Shown in pieces: positions 8,424-17,333 of a stretch of 64,000 nt of DNA; positions within the stretch are counted from its first letter, which is position 1; the number at the start of each line of letters is the position of its first letter. Origin of the DNA: Microbacterium testaceum StLB037 (GTDB taxonomy: Bacteria; Actinomycetota; Actinomycetes; Actinomycetales; Microbacteriaceae); assembly GCF_900104345.1 (NCBI RefSeq), contig NZ_FNJN01000008.1:174376-238375 (forward strand). Direction: 5' to 3'. The translations under genes and the position numbers were made by a program. The notes beneath the pieces are model-generated. The model saw only the letters and a program-made list of their open reading frames with translations, searched no databases and was not told where the DNA came from.

Positions 8424-9248
8424 TCAGGCGTCCGCGGGCAGCGTCTGGCAGGACGGGCACCACTGCCCGCCGCCCTTCGTGCCGGGAATGTCCTCGATCA
8501 CCCCGCCGCAATCGGGGCAGGGCTCTCCCGTACGCCCGTGCACGCGCATCGACGCGACCTTCGCGGCCTTCTGCTCGGCGATCGGGACTCCGCGACGTGC
8601 GATGACGGCAGCGGTCAGGGTGTCGTGCAGCGCGTGGTGCAACCGGGTGATGTCATCGTCGCTGAGGGCTGCGGCGTGGGCGGTGGGCGACAGTCGCGCG
8701 GCGAAGAGGATCTCGTCCGAGTAGGCGTTGCCGATGCCCGCGAGCGTCTCTTGCTCCTGCAACAGCGCCTTGAGCTGCTTGCGCCGCAGCCCGAGGGCTT
8801 CGGCGAGCTTGTCTCGCGAATAGCCGAAGTCCGCGGCATCCGGTCCGAGTTTCGCGACCGAGGGCACCTCGTCGGCGGCATCGACGACGTGGAGCTGCAC
8901 CGACAGCCACTCCCCGGCATCAGTGATGCCCAGGATGCCGTGGTCGAACACGATCCGCGCGATGACAGCCGCTCCCGCGGGGGCGTCGTCGTCCGCGGGC
9001 CCGTCACTCCAGGTCGCCCACCCGGCCCGCCCGAAGCCCAGACCCAGGTGCACACCGTCGAGATCGAGGTCGATGTGCTTGCCGTGGCGGGTCACCGCGG
9101 TCACGGTACGACCGACGATCTCGTCGAGCGGCCGCGCTCGGGTCTTCAGCGCCCGGCCCTCGACGAGCTCGACACCCGTCACAGTGCGACCGGTCAGGCG
9201 CTCGCGCAGGAAGAGCGCGAGCGCCTCGACCTCGGGTGCCTCAGGCAC
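8424..9248 (-). CDS. Fpg/Nei family DNA glycosylase/AP lyase
   Basis: This 274-residue base-excision repair enzyme removes oxidised bases and nicks at the abasic site. The N-terminus reads MPEAPEVEAL after the GTG start, so Pro2 (the Schiff-base nucleophile) and Glu3 are present. The helix-two-turn-helix region GIGNAYSDEILFAARLSPT is at about 165-185, and the C-terminal zinc finger has CPDCGG and CPSC. The PEAPEVE variant is typical of actinobacterial paralogues, so Fpg versus Nei specificity is open. It lies 12 nt downstream of the flotillin gene on the same strand and is probably co-transcribed. Confidence 0.93.
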   Translation of the reverse strand: MPEAPEVEALALFLRERLTGRTVTGVELVEGRALKTRARPLDEIVGRTVTAVTRHGKHIDLDLDGVHLGLGFGRAGWATWSDGPADDDAPAGAAVIARIVFDHGILGITDAGEWLSVQLHVVDAADEVPSVAKLGPDAADFGYSRDKLAEALGLRRKQLKALLQEQETLAGIGNAYSDEILFAARLSPTAHAAALSDDDITRLHHALHDTLTAAVIARRGVPIAEQKAAKVASMRVHGRTGEPCPDCGGVIEDIPGTKGGGQWCPSCQTLPADA

Positions 9249-9260
9249 CGGTCGATCCGA

Positions 9261-10667
9261 TCACGACTCCGACGACGCCGGGGGCGTGGTCGGGGCCGGG
9301 TACGAGCGCGTCTGGGCGGATTCGCCGGCGTGCTGGGGGTTCGTGAACGCGTCCGCGACGACGCGCCCCTGAATGATCTGCGTCAGGTCGATGCCCGTCG
9401 CCGCCTTGACCGCTTCGAACGACGAGCGCAGGCCCGTCGCCGATTCCGTCGCGAGGTGACCGCTGGCGCCCTCGCCGCCGAGGACGGTGATGTTGCCGAC
9501 GCGGTCGTAGCCCTTGGCGAACTCCGCCATCATCGGCACCAGGGCCTCGAGGGCGCGCTGCGCGAGCAGGGCCTCCTGGTTGTGCGACAGCGCCTCGGCC
9601 TCGGCGCGGATCGCCTCGGCGCGGGCTTCACCGGCCAGGCGGACGGCCTGGGCGTCGGCCTCGGCGCGCACGCGCACGGCGGCGGCTTCTTGCTCGGCGA
9701 TCTCGGCGCGGGCCTGGGCGGCCTTGATCTGCGCGTAGGCCTCGGCGTCGGCATCCTTCTGGCGCTGGTAGAGGTCGGCGTCGGCGACGCGGGAGACCTC
9801 GGATTCCAGGCGGGCCTGCGTGTTCTGGGCCTCCTGCTGCAGGACGGCCTGGCGGCGCTCGGCGCGGGTCAGTGCCTCGGCCTGCTCGGCCTCGGCATTG
9901 GCGCGACCGACCTCGGCCTTGGCCGCGGCGCTGTTCTTGTCGAGCTTGGTCTGCTCGATGAGGTTGGCCTCGTCCGTGGCGATCTGGCGCGCGCGGATCT
10001 CGCGGACCGCGTTGATGCGGGCGACCTCCGCCTCGCGCTTGACGCGCTCGACCTCGGTCGCACCGAGGGCGGAGATGTACCCGTTGGTGTCGGTGACGCC
10101 CTGAATCTGGAACGAGTCGAGGATCAGGCCCTGCGACGAAAGGTCGGCCTTGATGCCCTCGGCGATCTGGTCCGAGAGACGCTGGCGGTCGCGCATCAGC
10201 TCTTCGACGGTCAGCGTCGCGACGACACCACGCAGCGCACCCTCGAGCTGCTCGGTCGTGAACTGCTCGATCGCCTTGTCCTGCGAGGCGAAACGCTCGG
10301 CCGCGCGGCGCACCGACTCCGGGTCGGATCCGATCTTGACCAGGGCCACGCCGCTGACGTTGACGGTGACGCCGTTGGACGACTGCGCGGTCGGCTCCAT
10401 CTTGATCTGGCGCGCGCGCAACGAGATCATCTCGCCGCGCTGCGTCAGCGGGTTGACGATCGCGCCGCCGCCCGTGATCACGGTGATGCGCGAGGACTCG
10501 CCGTCGGCGCTCTTCTGCCGCTTTCCGACGATGACCAGCGCTTCGTCGGCCTTCGCGACGCGGTACCAGCCGCGGATCACCAGGCTGAGCACGATCATCA
10601 CGACGATCGCGACCACCACGACGATGGCGGCGATGACGCCGATGGCTCCGAGGGCGGCGAGTTCCAT
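9261..10667 (-). CDS. Flotillin-like SPFH domain protein
   Basis: This 468-residue protein has an N-terminal membrane helix (AIGVIAAIVVVVAIVVMIVL), an SPFH/band-7 domain from about residue 35, and a long Ala/Glu-rich coiled coil (about 200-390) rich in EAEQAEAL, ARAEIAEQEAAAV and similar units. It ends in a short Thr/Pro tail. Bacterial flotillins organise membrane microdomains. AAGGAGA lies about 4 nt before the ATG at 10667. The open frame runs far upstream of this codon but without protein-like sequence. The Fpg gene follows 12 nt later. Confidence 0.9.
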   Translation of the reverse strand: MELAALGAIGVIAAIVVVVAIVVMIVLSLVIRGWYRVAKADEALVIVGKRQKSADGESSRITVITGGGAIVNPLTQRGEMISLRARQIKMEPTAQSSNGVTVNVSGVALVKIGSDPESVRRAAERFASQDKAIEQFTTEQLEGALRGVVATLTVEELMRDRQRLSDQIAEGIKADLSSQGLILDSFQIQGVTDTNGYISALGATEVERVKREAEVARINAVREIRARQIATDEANLIEQTKLDKNSAAAKAEVGRANAEAEQAEALTRAERRQAVLQQEAQNTQARLESEVSRVADADLYQRQKDADAEAYAQIKAAQARAEIAEQEAAAVRVRAEADAQAVRLAGEARAEAIRAEAEALSHNQEALLAQRALEALVPMMAEFAKGYDRVGNITVLGGEGASGHLATESATGLRSSFEAVKAATGIDLTQIIQGRVVADAFTNPQHAGESAQTRSYPAPTTPPASSES

Positions 10668-10839
10668 ACTTCTCCTTCGACGGGTACCGCGAACCGCGGT
10701 ACGGGGGAATTCCCTCCAACCTATCCGGGGGCCCGCGGCCGGTGTCCACCCCTTCTGCGCACGATTCCGGTCCCCGCGGGGGTGGGGAGGAGCGTACCGT
10801 TGAGGGTGGGCGGCCCGAACCGCCCGAGAAGGGTCCCCC

Positions 10840-11250
10840 ATGAAGATCGTTTCGTCGCAGGACTGGCGAGATGCCATCCGCTTCGATGCTCCCGTGCTCG
10901 TCTCCGAGGTCGTCCCGGGCGAAGCCACCCGCTGCGTCGCCTGCGGCACTGACGGTCCGCTGTACGAGCGCACCGAGCTGTGGGCCGTGAAGCACCGCCA
11001 CCCCAAGCACCACGGCGGGTTCGTGCGGTTCTACTGCGAGGCGCACAAGCCGGCCGCCCCGCCGCCGCCGCCAGCCCCGACCATCGAGGCCCGCCGCGCC
11101 CGTGCCGCGTCCACTCCCAAGGAGCGTCGCGCGCCGAGCCTCAAGCCCACCCCGATCACCGACCGCCCCACTCGCGCGATGTGCCCCGACTGCTTCGTCG
11201 AGGTCTCCGCGGGTGGCGACTGCGGGATGTGCGGGGCCCAGGTCCTCTGA
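10840..11250 (+). CDS. Conserved protein with two CxxC zinc-ribbon-like motifs
   Basis: This 136-residue basic protein starts MKIVSSQDWRDAIRF. CVACG lies at about residues 32-36, a Pro-rich linker (APPPPPAP) is central, and CPDCF with CGMCG closes the C-terminus. Four-Cys sets at each end suggest one or two zinc ribbons. I recognise the type from related actinobacteria only as an uncharacterised protein. The ATG at 10840 follows GAGAAGGGTCCCCC, so a Shine-Dalgarno (GAAGGG) is present. A terminator follows the stop. No function is proposed. Confidence 0.75.
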   Translation: MKIVSSQDWRDAIRFDAPVLVSEVVPGEATRCVACGTDGPLYERTELWAVKHRHPKHHGGFVRFYCEAHKPAAPPPPPAPTIEARRARAASTPKERRAPSLKPTPITDRPTRAMCPDCFVEVSAGGDCGMCGAQVL

Positions 11251-11270
11251 CCGACGGACCACCCACATGA

Positions 11271-11306
11271 ACAGAACCGCCCCGGATCACTCCGGGGCGG
11301 TTCTGT
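11271..11306. terminator. Bidirectional terminator between convergent genes
   Basis: A perfect 16-bp stem (11271-11286 with 11291-11306) with a TCAC loop sits between the Zn-ribbon gene (ends 11250) and the aldose epimerase gene (ends 11320 on the other strand). Symmetry suits termination in both directions. Confidence 0.85.
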
Positions 11307-11319
11307 CGTTGGCAGGGTC

Positions 11320-12288
11320 TCAGCGCGCCGAGATGGTCCACTCGGCGTCGTGCGAGGCTCCGGGGTCGAGCGAGACGACGCCCGTGTCGAAGTCGTAGGC
11401 GTCGTCGTTGAACGCGTCGGGTGCGCAGGTCATCGGTTCGACGGCGAGGCCGGCGCGATGACCGGGCGTGCCGGGACCGTCCGGCAGATCGGCGGTGTGG
11501 ATCTGCACCCAGGCGCACTCCCCCGCCCAGCTCATCTCGACGCCGGTGCCCGAGGGATCGGTGAGCGTGACGGTCGCGCGGCCGTCGGCATCCCGGATCA
11601 GTCCCGTGTAGGCGTGGTCGATCTCGACGGCACCCAGCACCCGCTCGTCGCGGAAGTCGAAGCGCTCGGCGTCGGAGGTGACGGATGCCAGTGCCACCGG
11701 CGCGAGCCGATCGGGGGTGACTTCGAGAACGGTGTCGGCGGGCAGGCCGAGCGTCCACTCGTCGAGGGTCGCGGGGCCCGCGACGAGGTACGGGTGGGGT
11801 CCCGTGCCCCAAGGCGCCGGTGTGTCCGACAGGTTCGTGGCGCGGACGGTCTGCGTGAGGCCGTTCGCCGCAAGGCGGTAGGTGGTCGAGACGACGAGCC
11901 ACCAGGGGTACCCGGCCTGCGCGGTGACGGTCGCGGTCAGGGTGACGGCGTCATCGGACGCCTCGAGGATGTTCCAGTCGACCCATGACAGCAGCCCGTG
12001 CAGCGCGTGCCCGCGGTTCGGCTCGGTCAGCGGCAGCTGGTGCTCGACGCCGTCGAAGTGGTGGATGCCGTCGACCACGCGATTCGGCCAGGGGGCGAGC
12101 GTCGTCCCCCGGTAGCCGGGACGGAGCTCGTCGGCATCGAAGGGAACGACGAGGTCGCGGCCCTCGTACGTCAGGGAGCGGAGGGAGGCGCCGACGCTCG
12201 CGATCGCGGCTTCGTAGCCGTGTGCGCGGAGGACGACGGGGGTGCCCGAGACCACGGTGGGGGTCTCGGTGGGAACGGCAGCGGTCAT
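11320..12288 (-). CDS. galM: Aldose 1-epimerase (galactose mutarotase)
   Basis: This 322-residue beta-sandwich enzyme interconverts alpha and beta anomers of hexoses. Family marks include LAPWPNRVVDG at about 70, the catalytic-region His in NRGHALHGLL at about 95, GTGPHPYL at about 170 and the C-terminal GLAVEPMTCAPDAFN carrying the catalytic Glu. The ATG at 12288 has no Shine-Dalgarno but has GATAAT exactly 6 nt upstream, so a leaderless mRNA is likely. It stands alone, with terminators on both sides. Confidence 0.92.
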   Translation of the reverse strand: MTAAVPTETPTVVSGTPVVLRAHGYEAAIASVGASLRSLTYEGRDLVVPFDADELRPGYRGTTLAPWPNRVVDGIHHFDGVEHQLPLTEPNRGHALHGLLSWVDWNILEASDDAVTLTATVTAQAGYPWWLVVSTTYRLAANGLTQTVRATNLSDTPAPWGTGPHPYLVAGPATLDEWTLGLPADTVLEVTPDRLAPVALASVTSDAERFDFRDERVLGAVEIDHAYTGLIRDADGRATVTLTDPSGTGVEMSWAGECAWVQIHTADLPDGPGTPGHRAGLAVEPMTCAPDAFNDDAYDFDTGVVSLDPGASHDAEWTISAR

Positions 12289-12355
12289 GTCGCCATTATC
12301 CCGGCCGCGGCCCCGGCACCCCGGCATCCCCTCCGCCGGATTTCATCCGAACAGA

Positions 12356-12391
12356 CGAAATGCCCCGATCCACACGGATCGGGGCATTTCG
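12356..12391 (-). terminator. Terminator of the csbD gene
   Basis: A perfect 16-bp stem (12356-12371 with 12376-12391) with an ACAC loop lies 11 nt beyond the CsbD stop on the minus strand. The sequence after it on that strand is GTCTGTTCGG, only moderately T-rich. Confidence 0.8.
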
Positions 12392-12402
12392 GGGAGGGCG
12401 AC

Positions 12403-12573
12403 TTACTTGAAGGCGTCCTTGACGTTCTCGCCGGCCTGCTTGGCATGGGCCTTGGTCTGGTCAGCCTGACCTTCGGCCTCGAGGCGCTCGTTGTCCGTCG
12501 CCTTGCCCGTGGCTTCCTTCGCCTTGCCAGCGATGTTCTCCGCAGCGTTCTTGATCTTGTCGTCGAGTCCCAT
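12403..12573 (-). CDS. CsbD-family general stress protein
   Basis: This 56-residue, highly charged helical protein (MGLDDKIKNAAENIAGKAKE, then ATGKATDNERLEAEG) matches the CsbD family, whose founder is a sigma-B dependent protein of Bacillus; biochemical function is unknown. GGGAGGAG precedes the ATG at 12573 by about 7 nt. It is monocistronic with its own terminator. Homologues are often strongly induced by stress in actinobacteria, so its promoter is expected in 12574-12640. Confidence 0.88.
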   Translation of the reverse strand: MGLDDKIKNAAENIAGKAKEATGKATDNERLEAEGQADQTKAHAKQAGENVKDAFK

Positions 12574-12725
12574 AGTCGGCTCCTCCCGTGTGGTCTTCGG
12601 GTATCTCCCGATGTGCGTACACGGTAAGCCGCCGACCTCCGGAGAAAAGGGGGGCTTGAATTTCAGGTCGTGGTGGGGAAGAGAAACCAATAGGTTCGAG
12701 ACGTGGGGGACCCTGGAGATATCTC

Positions 12726-14033
12726 GTGAGCACGCTCGCCGATTTCGGCGACCTCCTCGAGGAAGCACCGCGAGAGCCGCAGCCGAGCGGTCGCGCCGGG
12801 CGCGTCGTCCTCATCGTCTTCCTCGTCGTCACCCTCCTCATCCTCGGCGGGGGCGGTGGCTACGTGTGGTGGGCCTCGTCCGCCGCTCTACCTGCCCCGA
12901 CCGTCACTTCCCAGGCTCCTGCCGCGAACGCCGGGGCGGCGGCATCCCTCGCCCTCCCCGCCGGAGGCGAGACTCTGCTGCGCGTCGACGGAGGCGCCGA
13001 CTACCTCGGCCCTGATGCGGCCCAGTCCTTCGCCGCGTCGGGAGGGAACGACTCGCGCTCCCTCGCGAGCATCTCGAAACTCGTCACCGCCCTGGTCGTC
13101 CTCGACGCCCACCCGCTGAGCGGGCCGACCGACCCCGGGCCGACCATCTCGTACACCGAGGCCGACACCGATCTGTACGACCAGTTCTACGTGCAGGGCG
13201 CGGTCATCGCGCCGATGCCCGACGGACTGAAGCTGTCGCTGCACGACTCGCTCACGACCATGCTGCTGCCCTCGGCCGCCAACTACGCCGTCGCCATCGC
13301 CCGGTGGGGGTTTGGTTCCGAGGGGGCGTACGTGTCGGCGGCTCGATCGTGGCTGAGCAAGAACGGTCTGAACGACACCCGGATCGTGGATGCCACGGGC
13401 ATCGACTCCCGCAACGCCAGCACCCCGAGCGATCTGCTGGCGCTCGCGAAACTGGCCGAGGCGAACCCGGTCATCGCCCAGATCGCCGGCACCCGATCGG
13501 CGCAGATCACCGGCGCCGGCACGGTCACCAACACCAACGACCTGCTGGGGACCCTCGGCATCACGGGTCTGAAGACCGGCAACCTCGGCGACGGCACCTT
13601 CAACCTGCTGTTCACCTCGTCACTCGACGTGGGAATCGGTTCTCCCCTGCAGATCACGGGCGCGCGACTGGGTGGCGAGACCCACGACAGCACCGACGCG
13701 GACGTCCGCAACCTCCTCCAGAGCATCAGCGACGGCTTCCACGACATCCCGCTCGGCACGGTCGGCGACGACCTCGGCACCATCTCGACCCCGTGGGGCT
13801 CGAGCGCGTCGCTCGTGCTGGCCAAGACGACCAAACTCCGTACGTGGTCGGACACACCCGTCTCGGTCACCCTCGACACCACGACCCCGCAGAACTACGC
13901 CGACGGCGAGGTCGTCGGCTCGGTCACGTGGACCGCGGGGCCGCAGACGACGTCGGCCGAGGTGAAGATCAAGGGAGCGATCGAGGAGCCGTCCCTGTGG
14001 TGGCGGCTGACGCACCCGAGCGAGCTGGGCTGA
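12726..14033 (+). CDS. D-alanyl-D-alanine carboxypeptidase-type penicillin-binding protein
   Basis: This 435-residue membrane-anchored serine hydrolase has a cytoplasmic N-terminus, one helix (VVLIVFLVVTLLIL, about 27-42) and an extracytoplasmic peptidase S11-like domain. The SxxK box reads SISK (Ser115, Lys118) and the KTG box is in LKTGNLG (about 283). The second box reads PSAANYA: Ala stands where SxN would have Asn, and Asn is one residue later. A C-terminal beta domain follows. It trims cell-wall pentapeptides if active. The GTG start has GGAG about 7 nt upstream. Confidence 0.82.
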   Translation: MSTLADFGDLLEEAPREPQPSGRAGRVVLIVFLVVTLLILGGGGGYVWWASSAALPAPTVTSQAPAANAGAAASLALPAGGETLLRVDGGADYLGPDAAQSFAASGGNDSRSLASISKLVTALVVLDAHPLSGPTDPGPTISYTEADTDLYDQFYVQGAVIAPMPDGLKLSLHDSLTTMLLPSAANYAVAIARWGFGSEGAYVSAARSWLSKNGLNDTRIVDATGIDSRNASTPSDLLALAKLAEANPVIAQIAGTRSAQITGAGTVTNTNDLLGTLGITGLKTGNLGDGTFNLLFTSSLDVGIGSPLQITGARLGGETHDSTDADVRNLLQSISDGFHDIPLGTVGDDLGTISTPWGSSASLVLAKTTKLRTWSDTPVSVTLDTTTPQNYADGEVVGSVTWTAGPQTTSAEVKIKGAIEEPSLWWRLTHPSELG

Positions 14034-14120
14034 GCACCGAGGACGCCCGCTTCCCCGGGAACGAGTCGACCGGATGCCGAACCCTCGCGGTGTCATCGAC
14101 CGCGGCGCGTCCGGGGCTCG

Positions 14121-14149
14121 TTGAAGACCAACCGCGGGGCCGATAGCGT
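14121..14149 (+). promoter_or_regulatory. Sigma-70 type leaderless promoter of the lipoprotein gene
   Basis: TTGAAG (14121-14126), a 17-nt spacer and TAGCGT (14144-14149) stand 6 nt before the ATG at 14156. There is no Shine-Dalgarno, so transcription probably begins at the start codon. Confidence 0.55.
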
Positions 14150-14155
14150 TCGTCT

Positions 14156-14824
14156 ATGAGGCGAACAGTCCCCCTTCTGACGTTCACGGCCGTTCTGGCC
14201 CTCGGTCTGAGCGCGTGCGTCCCGCAGCCCTCCCCCGAGCCGACGGAAGCGGCTTCGCCGACGCCCGCCTTCACCCCGTCGGAGAAGCCCACTCCGACGG
14301 TCTCACCCACGGGCGACGCGGCAGCCCCGGCGAGCGATGCCGTCCTGATCGTCTCTCTCGACAGCGCCTCGATCGCCGCGGGGTCGACCCTCGAGTACTC
14401 GCTGAACTCCGTCGACGCGTGGACGGCGGCGCTCGGCACGGCCCCCACGCAGTCGGCGGTCGAGGGCCCCTACGGCGGCACCCTCGAGCTCACCGCGCTC
14501 ACCTGGCCGGGATTCACCGTGACCGTACCCAATGACGGATCCACCCGCGGCGCCACCGTCCGCGCGACCACGCCCACGGTGTCCGGCCACCCGGTCGTCA
14601 CCACGGGCGGCATCGGTGTCGGCTCGACCCGCGCCGAGGCGGTCGCGGCGGGCGCCACGGAGGGCTTCGACTCCACCGCGCTGCGCCTCGACACGCGCGA
14701 CGTACCGGGGACGCAGTCCCTCCAACGCCCGGGCGAGGTGGGGCGCGAGTACGTGATGCTCGTGCTCGACGGCGACGCGGTGACGCTACTCATCCTGCCG
14801 GCGAACGACTACAGCGACATCTGA
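14156..14824 (+). CDS. Secreted lipoprotein, unknown function
   Basis: This 222-residue protein has a lipoprotein signal peptide (MRRTVPLLTFTAVLALGLSAC) with lipobox LSAC and lipidated Cys21. A Pro/Thr-rich spacer (about 22-60) is followed by a globular beta-rich domain that ends in YVMLVLDGDAVTLLILP. It would be anchored on the outer face of the membrane. I do not recognise the domain. It follows the carboxypeptidase on the same strand but has its own promoter. Confidence 0.8.
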   Translation: MRRTVPLLTFTAVLALGLSACVPQPSPEPTEAASPTPAFTPSEKPTPTVSPTGDAAAPASDAVLIVSLDSASIAAGSTLEYSLNSVDAWTAALGTAPTQSAVEGPYGGTLELTALTWPGFTVTVPNDGSTRGATVRATTPTVSGHPVVTTGGIGVGSTRAEAVAAGATEGFDSTALRLDTRDVPGTQSLQRPGEVGREYVMLVLDGDAVTLLILPANDYSDI

Positions 14825-14916
14825 TCCCCCTTTGCGGGTGAAACGCGCGGATGCCCCGGGTGAAATACAGTGCATCTCCTCGCCCCGGACCGGCGCCTCG
14901 CCCTAACGTGAGGGGC

Positions 14917-15534
14917 ATGTCGCCACTCCCGCTCGAACCCGGAACCCTCGCCGATTGGGTCGCGGCGCTCGCCGCCGTCCTGGGGTGCATCTTGAGTATC
15001 TTCGCGCTCCGCGTCGCGCTCGCCGCGAACAGGACCGCTGACGAGACGCGTCAAGAGGCCGTCGCCTCCGCGCGCGACTCGGCTACGCGCGAAGCCCAAC
15101 GAGACGAGGTCGACCGAGCGCGCGACCGTCGCCAGTTGGCGGGCAGCGTCGCCTCATGGTGGGCGGCCGACCGAGATGAAAGCGGTCGCCGATACGGGGT
15201 CGTCGTCTCGAACCAGAGCCCGACGTCGGCCGTGTTCTACGACGTCGAAGTTCACGTGGCTGGCCCGGGCGAGAACACCCACATCATCCGCATGAAGGTG
15301 CTGCCGCCCGGACAGTTCTTCGTCCAGAACCGAGGGCTCGCCCTGCAATCCTCCTGGGACGGTATTCCCCGACCAGTCCGCGAGGCTGACGTTCTCGACC
15401 CCTTCACCGTCGCCGGCGATCGCTCCATCACCCGGTTGGAGTACGCCGATGGCCTCGGCACGAGGTGGCGGTGGACGCCCGGGGAAGGTCTCGTCGAGCT
15501 TTCACCGAGCGCCCTCAGCGCTGCACGCGTCTGA
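14917..15534 (+). CDS. Membrane-anchored protein with coiled coil, unknown function
   Basis: This 205-residue protein has one membrane helix (WVAALAAVLGCILSIFALRV, about 12-32), then a charged helical stretch rich in Arg/Asp/Glu (about 38-72), then a beta-rich domain (YGVVVSNQSPTSAVFYDVEVHV) ending near RWRWTPGEG. The shape recalls proteins that place a small beta-sandwich next to the membrane. The ATG at 14917 has TAACGT 7 nt upstream, so it is probably leaderless. It has no obvious partner; the hydrolase at 15563 has its own promoter. Confidence 0.65.
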   Translation: MSPLPLEPGTLADWVAALAAVLGCILSIFALRVALAANRTADETRQEAVASARDSATREAQRDEVDRARDRRQLAGSVASWWAADRDESGRRYGVVVSNQSPTSAVFYDVEVHVAGPGENTHIIRMKVLPPGQFFVQNRGLALQSSWDGIPRPVREADVLDPFTVAGDRSITRLEYADGLGTRWRWTPGEGLVELSPSALSAARV

Positions 15535-15562
15535 GAAGAGACGTCGCTCCTAGGCTGAGGTC

Positions 15563-16501
15563 ATGAGCGCCCCCTCCCCCGCACAGGTCGATCGCGCCAT
15601 CGGCGCCGTCCTCGTCTCGGCCGCGGGCGACGCCCTCGGCTCCGCCTACGAGTTCGGCCCTGCCCTCGCCGACGAGGTCGTGCCCGCGTTCGGACGCGGG
15701 CATTTCGGCCACGGCGAGCGCGAGTGGACCGACGACACGAGCATGGCCGTTCCGATCCTCGACGAACTCGCCGCCGGACACCGCCTCGAAGACCCCTCCT
15801 CGCTCGAGACGATCGTGCACCGCTGGAAGGAGTGGGCGCGCGAGGCCCTCGACGTCGGTGCCCAGACGCGCCAGGTCCTGTCCCGCATCCCCGCCGGCGG
15901 AGTAATGGATGCCATCACCGCGGCATCCCGCGCCGTGCACGACGCGTCGGGTCGCAGCGGAGGCAACGGCTCGCTCATGCGCACGGGTCCCGTCGCCCTC
16001 GGCTATCTCGATCGCCCGCGCGAGGATCTCGCCGCGGCCGCCGGCGCCGTCGCTCGCCTCACCCACTGGGAGGACGACAACCTCGACGCGTGCGCTCTGT
16101 GGTGCGGGGCGATCCGCCACGGCATCCTGACCGGGGAACTCGACATGCGCGCGCAGCTCGATCTCGTGCCCGCCGAGCGCCGCGGTCGGTGGGGCGATCT
16201 CATCGACGCGACCGAGGGCCGGCATCCGCGGGACTTCGAACAGGCGAACGGGTGGATCGTCCGGGCGTTCCAGGGCGCCCTCGCCGCCGTCTCGGGCGCG
16301 GCGACGCCGCTCGACGCGATCGAGCGCGCCGTGCGCGGCGGGAACGACACCGACACGGTCGCGGCCATCGCCGGCTCGCTCGCGGGCGCCGTGTGGGGCG
16401 CCGACGCGCTTCCCGCCTCGCACGCCGAGGGCCTGCACGGCTGGCCGGGTATCGACGGCACCGAGCTCGCGCGCCGCGCGCGGGCAGCCGTGGGGGCCTG
16501 A
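15563..16501 (+). CDS. ADP-ribosylglycohydrolase (DraG) family protein
   Basis: This 312-residue all-helical hydrolase cleaves ADP-ribose from proteins or small molecules. Di-metal motifs are visible: SAAGDALGSAYEFG at about 19-32, EWTDDTSMA at about 54-62 and GGNDTDTVAAIAGS at about 259-272, supplying the Asp/Glu/Thr ligands. The ATG at 15563 has TAGGCT exactly 6 nt upstream (leaderless). It borders the accessory island that starts at 16509 on the other strand, but nothing shows a functional link. Specificity is unknown. Confidence 0.9.
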   Translation: MSAPSPAQVDRAIGAVLVSAAGDALGSAYEFGPALADEVVPAFGRGHFGHGEREWTDDTSMAVPILDELAAGHRLEDPSSLETIVHRWKEWAREALDVGAQTRQVLSRIPAGGVMDAITAASRAVHDASGRSGGNGSLMRTGPVALGYLDRPREDLAAAAGAVARLTHWEDDNLDACALWCGAIRHGILTGELDMRAQLDLVPAERRGRWGDLIDATEGRHPRDFEQANGWIVRAFQGALAAVSGAATPLDAIERAVRGGNDTDTVAAIAGSLAGAVWGADALPASHAEGLHGWPGIDGTELARRARAAVGA

Positions 16502-16508
16502 CGCCGCG

Positions 16509-17333
16509 TCAGAGGGGGTTCGCCACGCTGAACACCGTGATCAGCACCCCCACCGGAACGAGCAGGGCAGCGGCGGCGATTCCGATCCCGATCCACACCC
16601 ATCGCGGCAGACTGCGCTTCAGTCGGCGCCCCTCCGGACCGACGGATGCGGACAGCCCCGGCGCTGCCCGATCGTCGCTGTACCCGTCGGTCTGGGTCCA
16701 CGCCTTCGCGCCCACCGTGGCCCGGATGCGCGCGAAGCGCTCCCAGACCGCGGGATCGTGGAGGTCGAACCCGCCGGGCCGGTACACGATCAGCATGTCG
16801 TCACGCACCTCGACGTCGAGGTCGCCCGTCTCGTCGATCAGCAGCGCCATGAGATCGGGCGTGAAGACGTAGAGCGCATCGCGCTCGTAGCCCTTCGGCG
16901 CGAAGAGGTGGAAGTGCGTGTCGAAGTCGCCCTCGAGAGAGAGTCGCTGCCCCCGCTGCGGTCGGTGCTGGAGCGATGACAGGATGCCGTCGTTGCTCCG
17001 CGCATCGAGCACGAAGTGCGGCAGGTGCCGGGGCAGTCGGATTGCCAGGTAGCCGAGGTTGATGCTCCTCACCGGCACGTTGACCGACACGCTCGTCCGA
17101 ATGGTGAAGATGCCGTTCTGGCGAACGTTTTCGGCCTTTCTCGCCCCGCCGACGATCCGGCCGGCCTCCCAGTCCGCGCCGGCGATGCGGTCCTGGACGT
17201 TGCCCGCCGTGGCGTACTCCCACATGTCACCCGAGAGCGCGGGAGGCTCGGCGGTCGGCTGGGACGTCCAGCCGTTGGCCGCGGCGAAGGCGGCGAGATC
17301 GTCGATGCGGGCGGGCTCGGGAATGGTGGTCAC
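16509..17333 (-). CDS. Tail-anchored membrane protein, uncharacterised
   Basis: This 274-residue protein has a large soluble N-terminal domain and a single C-terminal helix (WVWIGIGIAAAALLVPVGVLITVF, given here only as a landmark near 245-268). Characteristic pieces are DLAAFAAANGWTSQP, RLPRHLPHFVLDARSNDG, LEGDFDTHFHLFAPKGYERD and ALYVFTPDLMALLID. I know relatives only as hypothetical actinobacterial proteins. The GTG start overlaps the DUF4279 stop by 4 nt (GTGA), so the two are translated as a pair. Function is unknown; the domain may sense or bind something at the inner membrane face. Confidence 0.72.
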   Translation of the reverse strand: MTTIPEPARIDDLAAFAAANGWTSQPTAEPPALSGDMWEYATAGNVQDRIAGADWEAGRIVGGARKAENVRQNGIFTIRTSVSVNVPVRSINLGYLAIRLPRHLPHFVLDARSNDGILSSLQHRPQRGQRLSLEGDFDTHFHLFAPKGYERDALYVFTPDLMALLIDETGDLDVEVRDDMLIVYRPGGFDLHDPAVWERFARIRATVGAKAWTQTDGYSDDRAAPGLSASVGPEGRRLKRSLPRWVWIGIGIAAAALLVPVGVLITVFSVANPL

